A stretch of 16,387 bases of DNA from positions 1 through 16,387 of the forward strand of contig JBDLJV010000036.1 of NCBI GenBank assembly GCA_039714175.1, written 5' to 3'. Below, in pieces: positions 6,229-13,372 of the stretch. The stretch comes from B3-G11 sp039714175. GTDB lineage: Bacteria; Actinomycetota; Acidimicrobiia; Spongiisociales; UBA5794. Position 1 is the first letter of the stretch. Every line of letters begins with the position of its first letter. The position numbers were made by a program, and so were the translations under genes. A model generated the notes under the pieces. The model saw nothing but the letters and a program-made list of their open reading frames with translations, was not told the origin of the DNA and ran no database searches.

Positions 6229-6405
6229 TCAGTCCAGGCGGTGCCGTCTTGATCCTGCTCTTCTGACACCCACTGCTATTCCAGTAGCTAGGCCAGCGAT
6301 CCCGAGGACCACCCCGGGACCGAATCCACCCAGTATCAGGCCGAGGACCCCACCCGAAGCTAGCCCAGACACCGCGTGCACGATCACGGTCGTCGTCTTC
6401 GTCAT
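6229..6405 (-). CDS. Small glycine-rich hydrophobic membrane protein (58 aa)
   Basis: The protein starts MTKTTTVIVHAVSGLASGG, continues as an almost uninterrupted hydrophobic Gly/Leu/Val/Ile stretch to about residue 47, and ends with a basic tail (R-R-A-G-S-R-R-H-R). One long or two short helices with a cytoplasmic positive end are likely. The ATG lies 6 nt after the stop of the secreted-protein gene, so translational coupling is probable; its own Shine-Dalgarno sequence is weak. It parallels the gene at 1869-2099, which follows the other PWIQH protein, although the two membrane proteins are not obviously alike in sequence. A stem-loop follows immediately. Candidate partner or immunity protein; function unknown. 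Confidence 0.65.
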   Translation of the reverse strand: MTKTTTVIVHAVSGLASGGVLGLILGGFGPGVVLGIAGLATGIAVGVRRAGSRRHRLD

Positions 6406-6411
6406 GATGCT

Positions 6412-7134
6412 CTAGTCGTGGAACGTGGTGGAGACGGTTCCGGCACCGTGAACGATGTGCTGAATCCAAGGGTACCGGTCCCAATTGGGCCAGGTTCCGA
6501 GATTCATGTGACCCTGGGCGTAGGACTTGTAGTCGGTCGGAGCTGGCCACCCCATCACAGTGCAGGAGTTGCATCCTTCGTAGGCCCAACCCCAGGAGCC
6601 GTCGCCATTCACGGTCTGTTGTGGCGTCGCTTGCACGTTCGTCCCATCCCAGCAGAAATCTGTCTTGAGACTGAACCAGTAGTACGCGATCACACCGGGC
6701 TTGTACTGGACTTTCTTGTATCCCCAGCCGCAGGTCCAACCCGCTGCAGCAGCTTGCGCGGCTTTGTCGCCGAAGAGCTCGGCGAGCATGCGTTCGGTAT
6801 CGCTCTCGCTGGCTGGGACAATCGACTCAGTTGTGACGTGGTTGCCCGGATCTCGCGTAATAGTGCGCAAGACGCCGTCTCGTACGTATGCGGGTGTCGT
6901 TCGAGCTGAGAGCCACTCGATGGAGTCTGAACCCTGCGCTTCCTGAATCGTCAAGAGGAGGGACTCCACTGAAAGCGGGTCTTCCCAGTCAACTCCCTGA
7001 GTCGGAACCCGAACACCGCCATCTATTGTGATCATCGGCGGATCGTCGAACCTCGGCTGTGGATTGCTCGCGCTAGATGGGAGCGGACTGGCCAGCAACG
7101 CGGCCACTATGACTGCGAGGATTGTGTATTTCAT
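6412..7134 (-). CDS. Secreted protein of the C-x-D-G / PWIQH family, copy 2 (240 aa)
   Basis: The start is ATG 7134 with TGGAG 8 nt upstream; in-frame ATGs at 7140 and 7149 are possible but overlap that site. Residues 1-22 form a signal peptide ending S-S-A-S. Residues ~23-130 are polar. The last ~110 residues are aromatic and Cys-rich: W-T-C-G-W-G-Y-K-K-V, Y-W-F-S-L, F-C-W-D-G-T-N-V, TP-Q-Q-TV, W-G-W-A-Y-E-G-C, then Y-P-W-I-Q-H and a G-A-G-T tail. This aligns in order with the C-terminal domain of the protein at 1149-1865, while the N-terminal halves differ. A small hydrophobic protein follows 6 nt downstream and the unit ends in a stem-loop. Probably a secreted effector or surface protein. 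Confidence 0.8.
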   Translation of the reverse strand: MKYTILAVIVAALLASPLPSSASNPQPRFDDPPMITIDGGVRVPTQGVDWEDPLSVESLLLTIQEAQGSDSIEWLSARTTPAYVRDGVLRTITRDPGNHVTTESIVPASESDTERMLAELFGDKAAQAAAAGWTCGWGYKKVQYKPGVIAYYWFSLKTDFCWDGTNVQATPQQTVNGDGSWGWAYEGCNSCTVMGWPAPTDYKSYAQGHMNLGTWPNWDRYPWIQHIVHGAGTVSTTFHD

Positions 7135-7525
7135 TTGCATGCACTCCATTGCTCGTACGGCGGGTTCGCTGGTCACTGTGGGAGCTTCGCTATGAGCCCC
7201 GTGTCGGGCAGAGCCGCGCTTCGACACCAGCGATTTTGCGTCAGCTCTCAGCTCGCTGCTTCTCTGGATCGTGCCCCGCAGAATGCGAGGAACCCATTCA
7301 TCTTCGGCACTGAGGCCCGCAGCACGAGAGACCGGGCACTTTCGGTTCACCCTCCTTTCCTCGGTCGTGCCCATACCGGGTACGCCGATCGGTCGAGGCT
7401 CTCTTCTCTTTATCTCCGATCGAGCATTGAGGGTTCCCAGAGAGAGCGCCGAGTCCTTGTGTTCCAAGGGTGGTCTTCTCACGGGGAGGTTCAGATGGAT
7501 TGCCGTGCGGTCCGGTTTCGTCGGT

Positions 7526-7548
7526 GCGTGTCGCGTATGTGTCGCGAA
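7526..7548 (+). repeat. 23-nt direct repeat, copy 1, left of the tRNA fragment
   Basis: Begins GCGTGTCGCG and ends ATGTGTCGCGAA, so it contains TGTCGCG twice. It matches 7780-7802 with one mismatch. The tRNA fragment lies between the two copies. Confidence 0.6.
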
Positions 7549-7665
7549 TACATCCAGAATCGGTCAGAGATGCTGCAAGGTGTCGAGTGCTGAGATCGTC
7601 GGAAGTCGGTGCTACGAGGGCATTCTTGCGAGATGTTGGGAACTGCCGAGAGGTGTCTGAGGGGT

Positions 7666-7707
7666 CTGTTAATCCGTTTGCCGTGGGTTCGAGTCCCACC
7701 CCCGGAG
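7666..7707 (+). pseudogene. 3' half of a tRNA-Asn (GTT), probable attachment-site remnant
   Basis: From the anticodon loop onwards the sequence fits tRNA positions 32-73 exactly: loop CT-GTT-AA, 3' anticodon strand TCCGT, 5-nt variable region, T-arm GTGGG-TTCGAGT-CCCAC, acceptor strand CCCCGGA and discriminator G. Upstream, neither the anticodon 5' strand (would be ACGGA) nor the acceptor 5' strand (TCCGGGG) is present, so this is not a complete tRNA. A break at the anticodon loop is what tyrosine integrases leave when they use the 3' part of a tRNA gene as attB. Confidence 0.75.
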
Positions 7708-7779
7708 CGATTCTGGAATCCTTGCTACATGCAGACTTCAGAGATTCTGCGGGGGAGTGCTGCAATGGGCGCGGTCTCG

Positions 7780-7802
7780 GCGTGTCGCGCATGTGTCGCG
7801 AA
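7780..7802 (+). repeat. 23-nt direct repeat, copy 2, right of the tRNA fragment
   Basis: Same 23-nt sequence as 7526-7548 except one base (T to C at the centre), 254 bp further on. The following ~60 nt show weak further similarity (for example TCGAGTGC), so a longer diverged duplication is possible. Confidence 0.6.
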
Positions 7803-8123
7803 CGGTTCACGGAACTTGACAGAGGCGAGATGCACGTCATCGAGTGCGACGGGGCCGCTGTCCGTTTGTCGAAGTCGACCGTTGAAGTCCAGTGCGGGTC
7901 AGTTCTGGGATGCCTCGTTGCGGGGAAACCTGGGCTTGTGGTCACCGACTTGCGCTGTACCGGAATGGTCTCCTTGCCGGTTCAGCGCGTGGGTCTGTGC
8001 AGGGTTGATTCCTGCGGTACGTGCGGAATTGGTCGGGCCTGATAGCTGCGCTGCAGTGATACTGAGAACGGAAGTCCGCAGTGGTTCGTCTCGGCAAGCG
8101 CGGTGCCCTGACCCTCACAGTGC

Positions 8124-8164
8124 CGAATCAAATGATCTGATTTCGCAACACCGGGGGAGGACCA
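8124..8164 (+). repeat. Module-boundary repeat, copy 3
   Basis: CGAATCA, 7 nt, TGATTTC, 6 nt, then CCGGGGGAGGACCA. The central base of the dyad changed on both sides (A left, T right), which keeps the symmetry. It lies 12 nt beyond the end of the broken secreted-protein gene. Confidence 0.6.
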
Positions 8165-8175
8165 ATATCAGGTGA

Positions 8176-8463
8176 TTAGCCGATGCAATAGGCGCCCGGT
8201 TCGCTCAGGTTTGGACCGGAGACAGTTCCGTACTCTATCCATGTCTCGTAGCCTCAGTTTGACGGTCTTGGTCTGGCGTCGGTCGAAGTGGATGTGGACG
8301 GTAGTTCCATCGTGCGTGTGGCCCTGCCAGTTGTCTGCCCTGCCGTGAGTACGGAAGTCCAAACCGGTTCCACCTTGGCATTGAGTGAAACAGCCAAGGC
8401 CGGTGCGGCAAGCGCCACGACCAGAGGAGCTACGGCTACGAGCATCGTGTTTGTCCGACACAC
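8176..8463 (-). pseudogene. Frameshifted third member of the small two-Cys secreted protein family
   Basis: Three pieces in two frames make one protein of this family. Frame 1 from 8463 (GTG) or 8445 (ATG) gives a signal peptide core (L-V-V-A-L-A-A-P-A-L-A). About 8397-8380 the sense passes to the -1 frame, which gives C-Q-G-G-T-G-L-D-F, W-Q-G-H-T-H and V-H-I-H-F. About 8265-8250, after a TGA that closes frame 1 (8256-8254), it returns to frame 1 with G-Y-E-T-W-I-E-Y-G and A-Y-C-I-G before TAA at 8178-8176. Cys and Trp spacing matches the proteins at 9173-9490 and 15416-15760. One single-base loss plus one gain would explain it. Either a decayed paralogue or two assembly errors. Confidence 0.6.
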
Positions 8464-8550
8464 CCCAGCGACCCTCGCGTCAGTGTGTTTCGCGGTTGTG
8501 GTTGGTCTTGACCGCTCGGGGATGCTTCGGGGGCCCTCATCGACTGAGGC

Positions 8551-9108
8551 TCAGTACTCCCAACACTCATCGAAAGCGCGCTCCATGTCGCTTCTCGTCT
8601 GTGGGACGTTGGCAAAGGGGTCCCACGCCCCAGCTTTCGATTCGATGAACGCCTCAAGCGACGGAGCTTCGGGAACGTCGTAGCCAAACCCTCCAAGGCA
8701 CACAGCCGCGGCTGCATAGTCGTCATACAGCTTTTCGAGTGCATGATCGCTGGAGGACTCGGCAACCGACTCAAGGATTCCGGCCTCTGTGAGCTCGGCT
8801 TCGCACTCATCGGAAGCCTCGAACGCCAACTCGTGCGACTGGCCACCGAGCTCGATATGGACGCCTGCCTGGATTCCGCCCCCCAGGGTGGCCTCGGCGG
8901 CGAAGCCTCGATCACGCAAGCACTGGGTGATGGCTTCCGCTGCCTCGAGGGACGCGCGCGACAGCGGGGCCACTTCGTTCCCCGTGCCGGCACCGGACGG
9001 CTCACCGCTGGGCGATTGGGTGCATCCAACACTGCCCAAGACGACCACGGCGATGACTATGACGCGAACCCAGAGTGTCGTTGCCGTGGTCCTCTTGAGT
9101 ACGTTCAT
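8551..9108 (-). CDS. Four-Cys lipoprotein paired with the small secreted protein, copy 1 (185 aa)
   Basis: The ATG at 9108 has GGAGAGG about 9 nt upstream. A basic start and hydrophobic core run into G-S-V-G-C-T at residues ~25-30, a lipobox with an unusual residue (Ser rather than Leu) at -3. After a Ser/Gly/Pro-rich linker, the domain shows C-L-R-D-R-G-F, E-A-S-D-E-C-E, V-C-L-G-G-F-G-Y, E-A-P-S-L-E-A-F-I-E-S, A-W-D-P-F and D-E-C near the end. The protein at 15742-16278 has the same landmarks in the same order, so they are paralogues. Both follow a small secreted two-Cys protein gene. Membrane-anchored immunity, sequestration or a surface partner are possible roles; I do not know a named family. 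Confidence 0.8.
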   Translation of the reverse strand: MNVLKRTTATTLWVRVIVIAVVVLGSVGCTQSPSGEPSGAGTGNEVAPLSRASLEAAEAITQCLRDRGFAAEATLGGGIQAGVHIELGGQSHELAFEASDECEAELTEAGILESVAESSSDHALEKLYDDYAAAAVCLGGFGYDVPEAPSLEAFIESKAGAWDPFANVPQTRSDMERAFDECWEY

Positions 9109-9172
9109 GCGGTGCAGCCTCTCCGAGGCGAAGTGACGGTCAAGGACCCTGCTTCTGACGGTCTCCAGACTG

Positions 9173-9490
9173 TCACGGGTTGTAGCGGCAGTAGCCACCC
9201 GAAGACGAGGTGGAGTAGTAGCCGATTCCGCCCTCGGTCCACCAATCACCGGCGGAGTAACCCGAGTAGTAGTAGGTGCTCCTTACGTAGCCAACATCTC
9301 CATACGTCTGCACCGCTGAGTTGACTTTGTGCTTGTGGCCGCCGTCGGCGTGAACCTTCGTATAGAGTTCCATCGGGTAGCCACCGCAGCTCTTCGTTCC
9401 GCTTTCACCGTCGAGATAGGCGAACGCTGGCACGGCGAGAAGCACAACGACCATGGCCGCTACCAGCGTGACTGCAAACACTCGTCTCAT
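9173..9490 (-). CDS. Small secreted two-Cys protein, copy 1 (105 aa)
   Basis: ATG 9490 was chosen because GTGAAAGGA lies 8 nt upstream, and the same Shine-Dalgarno string precedes the paralogue at 15416. Residues 1-26 form a signal peptide (M-R-R, strong hydrophobic core, A-F-A). The mature part of ~80 residues is rich in Gly, Tyr, Ser and His, with K-S-C-G-G early, H-K-H-K in the middle, S-G-Y-S-A-G-D-W-W and a closing G-G-Y-C-R-Y. The paralogue shares C, the Gly/Tyr body, G-W-W and a last Cys at matching spacing, so one disulfide may close the domain. The size, signal peptide and Gly/Tyr/His content recall class II-type secreted bacteriocins such as the lactococcin 972 group, but the motifs are not a match I can assert. 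The lipoprotein gene follows after 64 nt. Confidence 0.75.
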   Translation of the reverse strand: MRRVFAVTLVAAMVVVLLAVPAFAYLDGESGTKSCGGYPMELYTKVHADGGHKHKVNSAVQTYGDVGYVRSTYYYSGYSAGDWWTEGGIGYYSTSSSGGYCRYNP

Positions 9491-9786
9491 GTGCAAGTTC
9501 CTTTCACGTCCAGTCTCCATCGTCCTTTGCCTTGTTGGTCGGCTGAGCGCTCCTCCTTCCTTGAACCTGTAGCGAGCGCTGTTCCCTCACTCGGACTCAC
9601 AAGGTGTACGTGTCCAGGAGTCCTCGGTAGTCGCGAGATTCCGTTCATGCGATCGAAATGCGCCTCGACACATCGCCACGGCAAGCTTGAGTGGCTCTCA
9701 GAGTTCCGATGAGTGTTGCCGAGCTGAAGCGTGAGAGACGATGTAGCGGGGTGGATATCCACGCACTTGCCGATCCGTGTCGTGTC
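9491..9786. other. Intergenic region before the small secreted protein gene
   Basis: It separates the permease stop (9787) from the next minus-strand start (9490). It should hold the promoter and leader of the secreted protein gene. I see no gene, strong hairpin or consensus promoter in it. Confidence 0.4.
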
Positions 9787-10908
9787 TCATGGGACGCGGA
9801 GTACGTGGACGGGGTCGCGCCAGGCGGCGAGGACGGCGGGGGGTGTGGCGGCGATGATGGAGGCGAGGAGGGTGAGGCTGGCGATCGCGGTGAGGAACTC
9901 GGTGTCGGGGAGTTGGGTGGTCCATCGGATCGTGAGTGCGGTGCCGACGGCGGTGCCGATGGCAATACCGATGGTGGTGAGGAGCGTTGTTTGCGTGACG
10001 ACGAGGCCGACGATGACACCGCGGGTAGCCCCCAGGGCGCGGCGTCGTCCGAAGTCTTGACGGCGTGCGGTCACTGATGCGTAGACGATCAGCGTGGTGA
10101 GGATGAGCCCGGCGGCGAGGACGGCGGCGATGAGGCTTCGGGAGAATCTGCCGAGCTCTCCAGCGACGGCGGCGCGCACATCTGCAAGGGTCTCTGACGT
10201 CTCGAGGGCGATGGCGAATGGGTCCTCGGCTCCGAGGACGGTGGGGACTGCGTCGGCGATGAGGGCGACGTCGTCGGGTGTTTCGGCGAGGACGTACACG
10301 GAGCGCACTAGCGCATCTGCTGCTTCTGGGCCGGGTTCTGCCAGGAGCGACGTGTTGAGCCCTTGGAGTGGATCGCTGGCTGTGAAGCCTCCGACGACCG
10401 CCAACTGGATGTCGCGCGTGTCGATGCCGCCGACCGGGACTGCCAGGCCAAGGGTGTCTGCAGCCACGATTCCGGCAATGGCTTCGCCGGGCTGCGGGGT
10501 GCGTCCGTTGGTGTCGATCACGTCGGGGAGGCCGCCCCACATGGTGCGCACCGCAGCGGGTGTTGCACCGTTGCCAATTGCTGAGTTGCGGGCGTCGACT
10601 GCGTATCCGACTCCGAAGGCCCAGTCGACTCGGGACAGCGCCGCAATGCGGTCTACGGCGTCGTTGGGGATGTGGCCGCTGCCGTCGACGTCGGATACGA
10701 CGATCAGCCGTGTTCCTGCTTCGTCGATTCTCGCCAACACGTCTTGTTCGGCCCGCACCGTTTGGCCTGTCGTTGCAAGGATCGACCCGACGACGGCGGC
10801 GACAACGATCAACAGCATGCCCGAAGCCACCGGGGCGGACACCGCCACCCGCCACGCCTCGGACACAACGGACAGCGTCCCCATGCGGGTGTCAGAGCGA
10901 GACGACAT
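9787..10908 (-). CDS. ABC transporter permease of the FtsX/MacB type (373 aa)
   Basis: Topology is that of the FtsX/MacB family: one N-terminal helix (~26-46), a large extracytoplasmic domain (~50-255), and three C-terminal helices (~260-365). The cytoplasmic motif R-R-Q-D-F-G-R-R-R-A-L-G-A-T after the second helix is the family hallmark, and A-A-W-R-D-P-V-H-V-L-R is the usual ending. MacB-type systems use ATP in the cytoplasm to drive movements of the outer domain rather than classic pore transport. The ATG has AGGAG 6 nt upstream and overlaps the ATPase gene by 17 bp. It belongs with the ATPase and the adaptor. The substrate is unknown; the two small secreted protein genes lie on the same strand just downstream. 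Confidence 0.9.
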   Translation of the reverse strand: MSSRSDTRMGTLSVVSEAWRVAVSAPVASGMLLIVVAAVVGSILATTGQTVRAEQDVLARIDEAGTRLIVVSDVDGSGHIPNDAVDRIAALSRVDWAFGVGYAVDARNSAIGNGATPAAVRTMWGGLPDVIDTNGRTPQPGEAIAGIVAADTLGLAVPVGGIDTRDIQLAVVGGFTASDPLQGLNTSLLAEPGPEAADALVRSVYVLAETPDDVALIADAVPTVLGAEDPFAIALETSETLADVRAAVAGELGRFSRSLIAAVLAAGLILTTLIVYASVTARRQDFGRRRALGATRGVIVGLVVTQTTLLTTIGIAIGTAVGTALTIRWTTQLPDTEFLTAIASLTLLASIIAATPPAVLAAWRDPVHVLRVP

Positions 10909-11527
10909 CGTTGGCTCCTGCGACGATCTGCTGGTCGTGGGTCGAGATCACCACGGTGGCACCGTCGTTGGCGGCGTCACGTAGTGCCCCCAATACGACG
11001 GATGCGGATTCGGCGTCGAGGTTCCCGGTCGGTTCGTCAGCAAGGATCATCCGTGGTCGTTTGACCAACGCCCGGCACAGGCCGACTCGTTGGGCCTGGC
11101 CACCGGAGATCTCGCCTGGTCGCCGTTCGGGAGGCAGGTCGACACCGAACTCCTCCAACAGGGCCCTCGCCCTGTGCTCGGCATCCTTGCGGGCCATACC
11201 GGCGTACAGGCCGCCTTCGGCGACGTTGTCGAGAATGGGGCGGGTTTGGTCCAACGCGGCGTCCTGGAACACGAACCCGATGTGCCTGGCCCGCAACACC
11301 GATCGCTGCGCATCACCCAAACCCGCGGCATCCACACCATCCACCGACACACCACCCCGCGTCGGTGTCAACAACAAGCCCAACAGGTACAGCAGCGTCG
11401 ACTTCCCAGATCCGGACGGGCCGGACAGCACCGAGACCCCACCCGGAGCAAACCCGTGTGACAAGCCGTCGAACAACTCGTCTGTCCCGCGGTGGTACCG
11501 GAACCGCAGATCCGCCACAGCCAACAT
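10892..11527 (-). CDS. ABC transporter ATP-binding protein, LolD/MacB type (211 aa)
   Basis: All nucleotide-binding motifs are visible: Walker A G-P-S-G-S-G-K-S-T (~36-44), Q-loop F-V-F-Q-D (~84-88), signature I-S-G-G-Q (~139-143), Walker B M-I-L-A-D-E-P (~159-165) followed by T-G-N-L-D, and the H-loop S-T-H-D (~194-197). T-G-N-L-D is typical of the LolD/MacB/FtsE branch. The length is the family minimum. Its ATG overlaps the adaptor stop codon (ATGA), and its 3' end overlaps the permease gene, so the three are translationally coupled. It should energise the adjacent FtsX-type permease. Confidence 0.95.
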   Translation of the reverse strand: MLAVADLRFRYHRGTDELFDGLSHGFAPGGVSVLSGPSGSGKSTLLYLLGLLLTPTRGGVSVDGVDAAGLGDAQRSVLRARHIGFVFQDAALDQTRPILDNVAEGGLYAGMARKDAEHRARALLEEFGVDLPPERRPGEISGGQAQRVGLCRALVKRPRMILADEPTGNLDAESASVVLGALRDAANDGATVVISTHDQQIVAGANDVVSL

Positions 11528-12585
11528 CAGGGATCCTCGGTCACCGGCAACAAGATGGTGTCGCCCGGTTCAAGACCGTCGACCACGGCGAGACCATTCG
11601 ACACCGCAAGGATCACCACGTCGGCTTTGCCACCACCGGGTGTGGTCACGGATGCCGACCCATCCGGAGCCGTCTCGATGGCGGCCACCGGAACGAGCGG
11701 ACCCGTCGTCTCCGGCACGACGATGACCTTCGCCGGATAGTCCGTTCGATCCTCCAGCGATACCGTCTCGGCACACTCCGAACCACACAAAGCACCACCA
11801 TCCGGTGCCTCCAGGACCAGACGTAGCTGGCCGTATGTGTCGTCTTCGATGGCCTCTGTGATGACCGCATCCCACACCGCGCCGCTGTGGAACACCTCCA
11901 CATCAGCCGACAGCGGCACGAGCTCCCGTTGTTCGATCGCCAACGGGATCACGAACTCCGGGTCACCGACCACGCGGCGCACCGTCACCTCACCACCCGA
12001 CAGCTCCGCGCCCACCACAACCGCCGAGTCCAACACCACCCGTGCCGGCAGATCCTCCACGAATATGACATCGCCGCGACGCACAACACCGTCGTCATCG
12101 ACACCCAACCCCTCCTGCCACAACTTGACCGCCGCGCGTGTGGAGCGACCGAACACGCCATCGATCTCATCCTCGAAGAAGCCGCCAACGGCGAGCAGCT
12201 CCTGGAGTTGGGCGACATCGGGGCCGTCCGACCGGTACGACAGGTCACGGAACGACGGCACCGCACCCTCCGCAACCATCACGGGACGCAGACCCACCGT
12301 GTACAGCACATCACCCGGCGACACCGACACGCCAGCTTCGACATCGATCGATGTCACCGTCCCATGCGCGGCGCCACGTCCCAGATCCGCCAGCGGCCAC
12401 TCCGCCACCGCGACAAACGACAACGCTCGACCCACCGAACCAACATCGACCGTGTACTCCAGCGGCACAGCCTCAACCAACGGATCCTCCGGAGGAGACA
12501 AAGCAACCCGCCCAGCCCACCAACCAACAGCCAACAAACCAACACCCACGACAATCAGAAGAAAGGCTGTTAGAAACTTGCGCAT
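11527..12585 (-). CDS. Membrane-anchored adaptor (HlyD/MacA-like) with a peptidoglycan-binding insert (352 aa)
   Basis: ATG 12585 has AGGAG 7 nt upstream. Residues ~5-27 form an N-terminal membrane anchor. A beta-rich part with G-T-V-T-S-I-D-V-E-A-G-x-x-V-x-x-G-D-V-L-Y (~75-97) is the lipoyl/biotinyl-like hairpin of MacA/HlyD adaptors. Residues ~120-162 (G-P-D-V-A-Q-L-Q-E-L-L, D-G-V-F-G-R-S-T-R-A-A-V-K-L-W-Q) are a peptidoglycan-binding-1 domain placed where Gram-negative adaptors have their coiled coil. The rest is barrel-like and ends in G-L-E-P-G-D-x-I-L-L. In a cell without an outer membrane this would dock the transporter to the cell wall. It is the first gene of the ABC trio; the anti-sigma gene ends 64 nt upstream. 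Confidence 0.88.
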   Translation of the reverse strand: MRKFLTAFLLIVVGVGLLAVGWWAGRVALSPPEDPLVEAVPLEYTVDVGSVGRALSFVAVAEWPLADLGRGAAHGTVTSIDVEAGVSVSPGDVLYTVGLRPVMVAEGAVPSFRDLSYRSDGPDVAQLQELLAVGGFFEDEIDGVFGRSTRAAVKLWQEGLGVDDDGVVRRGDVIFVEDLPARVVLDSAVVVGAELSGGEVTVRRVVGDPEFVIPLAIEQRELVPLSADVEVFHSGAVWDAVITEAIEDDTYGQLRLVLEAPDGGALCGSECAETVSLEDRTDYPAKVIVVPETTGPLVPVAAIETAPDGSASVTTPGGGKADVVILAVSNGLAVVDGLEPGDTILLPVTEDP

Positions 12586-12649
12586 CGTCAGACTCCTGTG
12601 AAACGTGTGGTCAAGGGATGTATTCGGTTGCTCATAGCTTGGTCGGGCG

Positions 12650-13372
12650 TTAGGGACGCGGATATATCGGTACCAGCCGGATGGTCTCGCCCTCGATGTC
12701 GTATGCCACACTGGCGCATGGTCGATCGGGGTGGTCGGGGCCTCGCGTGATCTCCCAATCGTCGAGGCCGTTCTGGTCGAGGATTCTACGGATCTCTGTC
12801 TCGGCCTCGTCGAGTGGCTGGCAGTCGGACTCCTGAATGTAGTCGGTGACCTCTTCGGTAGCGGATGCAACGGCATCGAGCGGCACCTCGGGTTCGAGAG
12901 GTTCGGCAAGACCGAGATCCTGACAGATCTCAGGATCCGATGTTGGAAAGACGGCGAGGCCCCCGCTCGGTGGTACGCAGGCCACAAGCGGTGGAACCTC
13001 ACCCTCGGATATGAGCGGAGAAGTCAGAGTGCCGTTCTCCCAAAACTGGGCACAACCTGATGCATCAGGCTGTCCAGAGGCAACAGTGCCGTGGCGATCG
13101 CTGTCCAATCGTGTCTCTGAGTAGCAGGTGACAGATAGGTTCGAAGGTGACCGAGTTGCTGCGAGCCAAGCGGCTGCGACGAGCAGCAATGCCGCGAAAG
13201 CAACGACAACGAGAATCGTGCGTCGACGCTGCGCGAGGAAGGGTGGTCGCTTGGACTCCTGAGTTGCGGCCGAGAGGATCCGTGCGGCGGTTGTGTCGGA
13301 CTCATCAATCGCAGATCCGTGAGTGCGCGCCGCGTTGCGGAGGATGTCAAACGGGTCTCTATGTTCGCTCAT
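12650..13372 (-). CDS. One-pass membrane protein, putative anti-sigma partner, copy 2 (240 aa)
   Basis: ATG 13372 has TTGGGAG about 6 nt upstream. The first ~50 residues are cytoplasmic and charged (P-F-D-I-L-R-N-A-A-R), then one transmembrane helix (~52-72), then ~165 extracytoplasmic residues with about six Cys and many acidic residues. Position right after an ECF sigma gene, on the same strand with a 94-nt gap, makes it a likely sigma regulator. It is shorter than the partner at 4672-5697 and not obviously alike outside the topology, so the two sigma circuits may sense different things. The outer Cys residues could form disulfides. No zinc anti-sigma motif is seen. Confidence 0.68.
   Translation of the reverse strand: MSEHRDPFDILRNAARTHGSAIDESDTTAARILSAATQESKRPPFLAQRRRTILVVVAFAALLLVAAAWLAATRSPSNLSVTCYSETRLDSDRHGTVASGQPDASGCAQFWENGTLTSPLISEGEVPPLVACVPPSGGLAVFPTSDPEICQDLGLAEPLEPEVPLDAVASATEEVTDYIQESDCQPLDEAETEIRRILDQNGLDDWEITRGPDHPDRPCASVAYDIEGETIRLVPIYPRP

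Larger units (their letters stand above)
7135..8175. other. About 1 kb without an intact gene; integration scar region
   Basis: Several open frames exist on both strands but none has a Shine-Dalgarno sequence, a domain pattern or a signal peptide. A long minus-strand frame contains G-V-G-L-E-P-T, which is simply the reverse reading of a tRNA 3' end. The tRNA-Asn fragment (7666-7707), two near-identical 23-nt direct repeats (7526 and 7780) and the third boundary repeat (8124) lie here. The stretch is best read as junk left by integration and excision. The first part should also hold the promoter of the gene starting at 7134. Confidence 0.5.

Noticed and set aside
7632..7707. A complete tRNA gene at this place
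   Set aside because: The 5' acceptor and anticodon strands needed to pair with the 3' half are not present upstream, so only the 3' half is tRNA.
7298..7945. A 215-residue minus-strand frame with a GVGLEPT string
   Set aside because: That string is the reverse-complement reading of a tRNA 3' end, a common artefact of gene calling; the rest has no recognisable domain and no ribosome site.
2786..8164. Integron cassette sites (attC) as an explanation for the boundary repeats
   Set aside because: They lack the GTTRRRY/RYYYAAC ends and the long imperfect palindrome of attC sites, and no integron integrase is seen.
9698..10855. A 385-residue minus-strand frame overlapping the permease
   Set aside because: Extreme Arg/His/Pro content is typical of an out-of-frame reading of high-GC coding DNA; the other frame gives a clear FtsX-type permease.
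10560..11726. A 388-residue plus-strand frame across the permease, ATPase and adaptor genes
   Set aside because: Antisense shadow of three well-supported genes; composition is Arg/Pro/Ser-rich with no domain.
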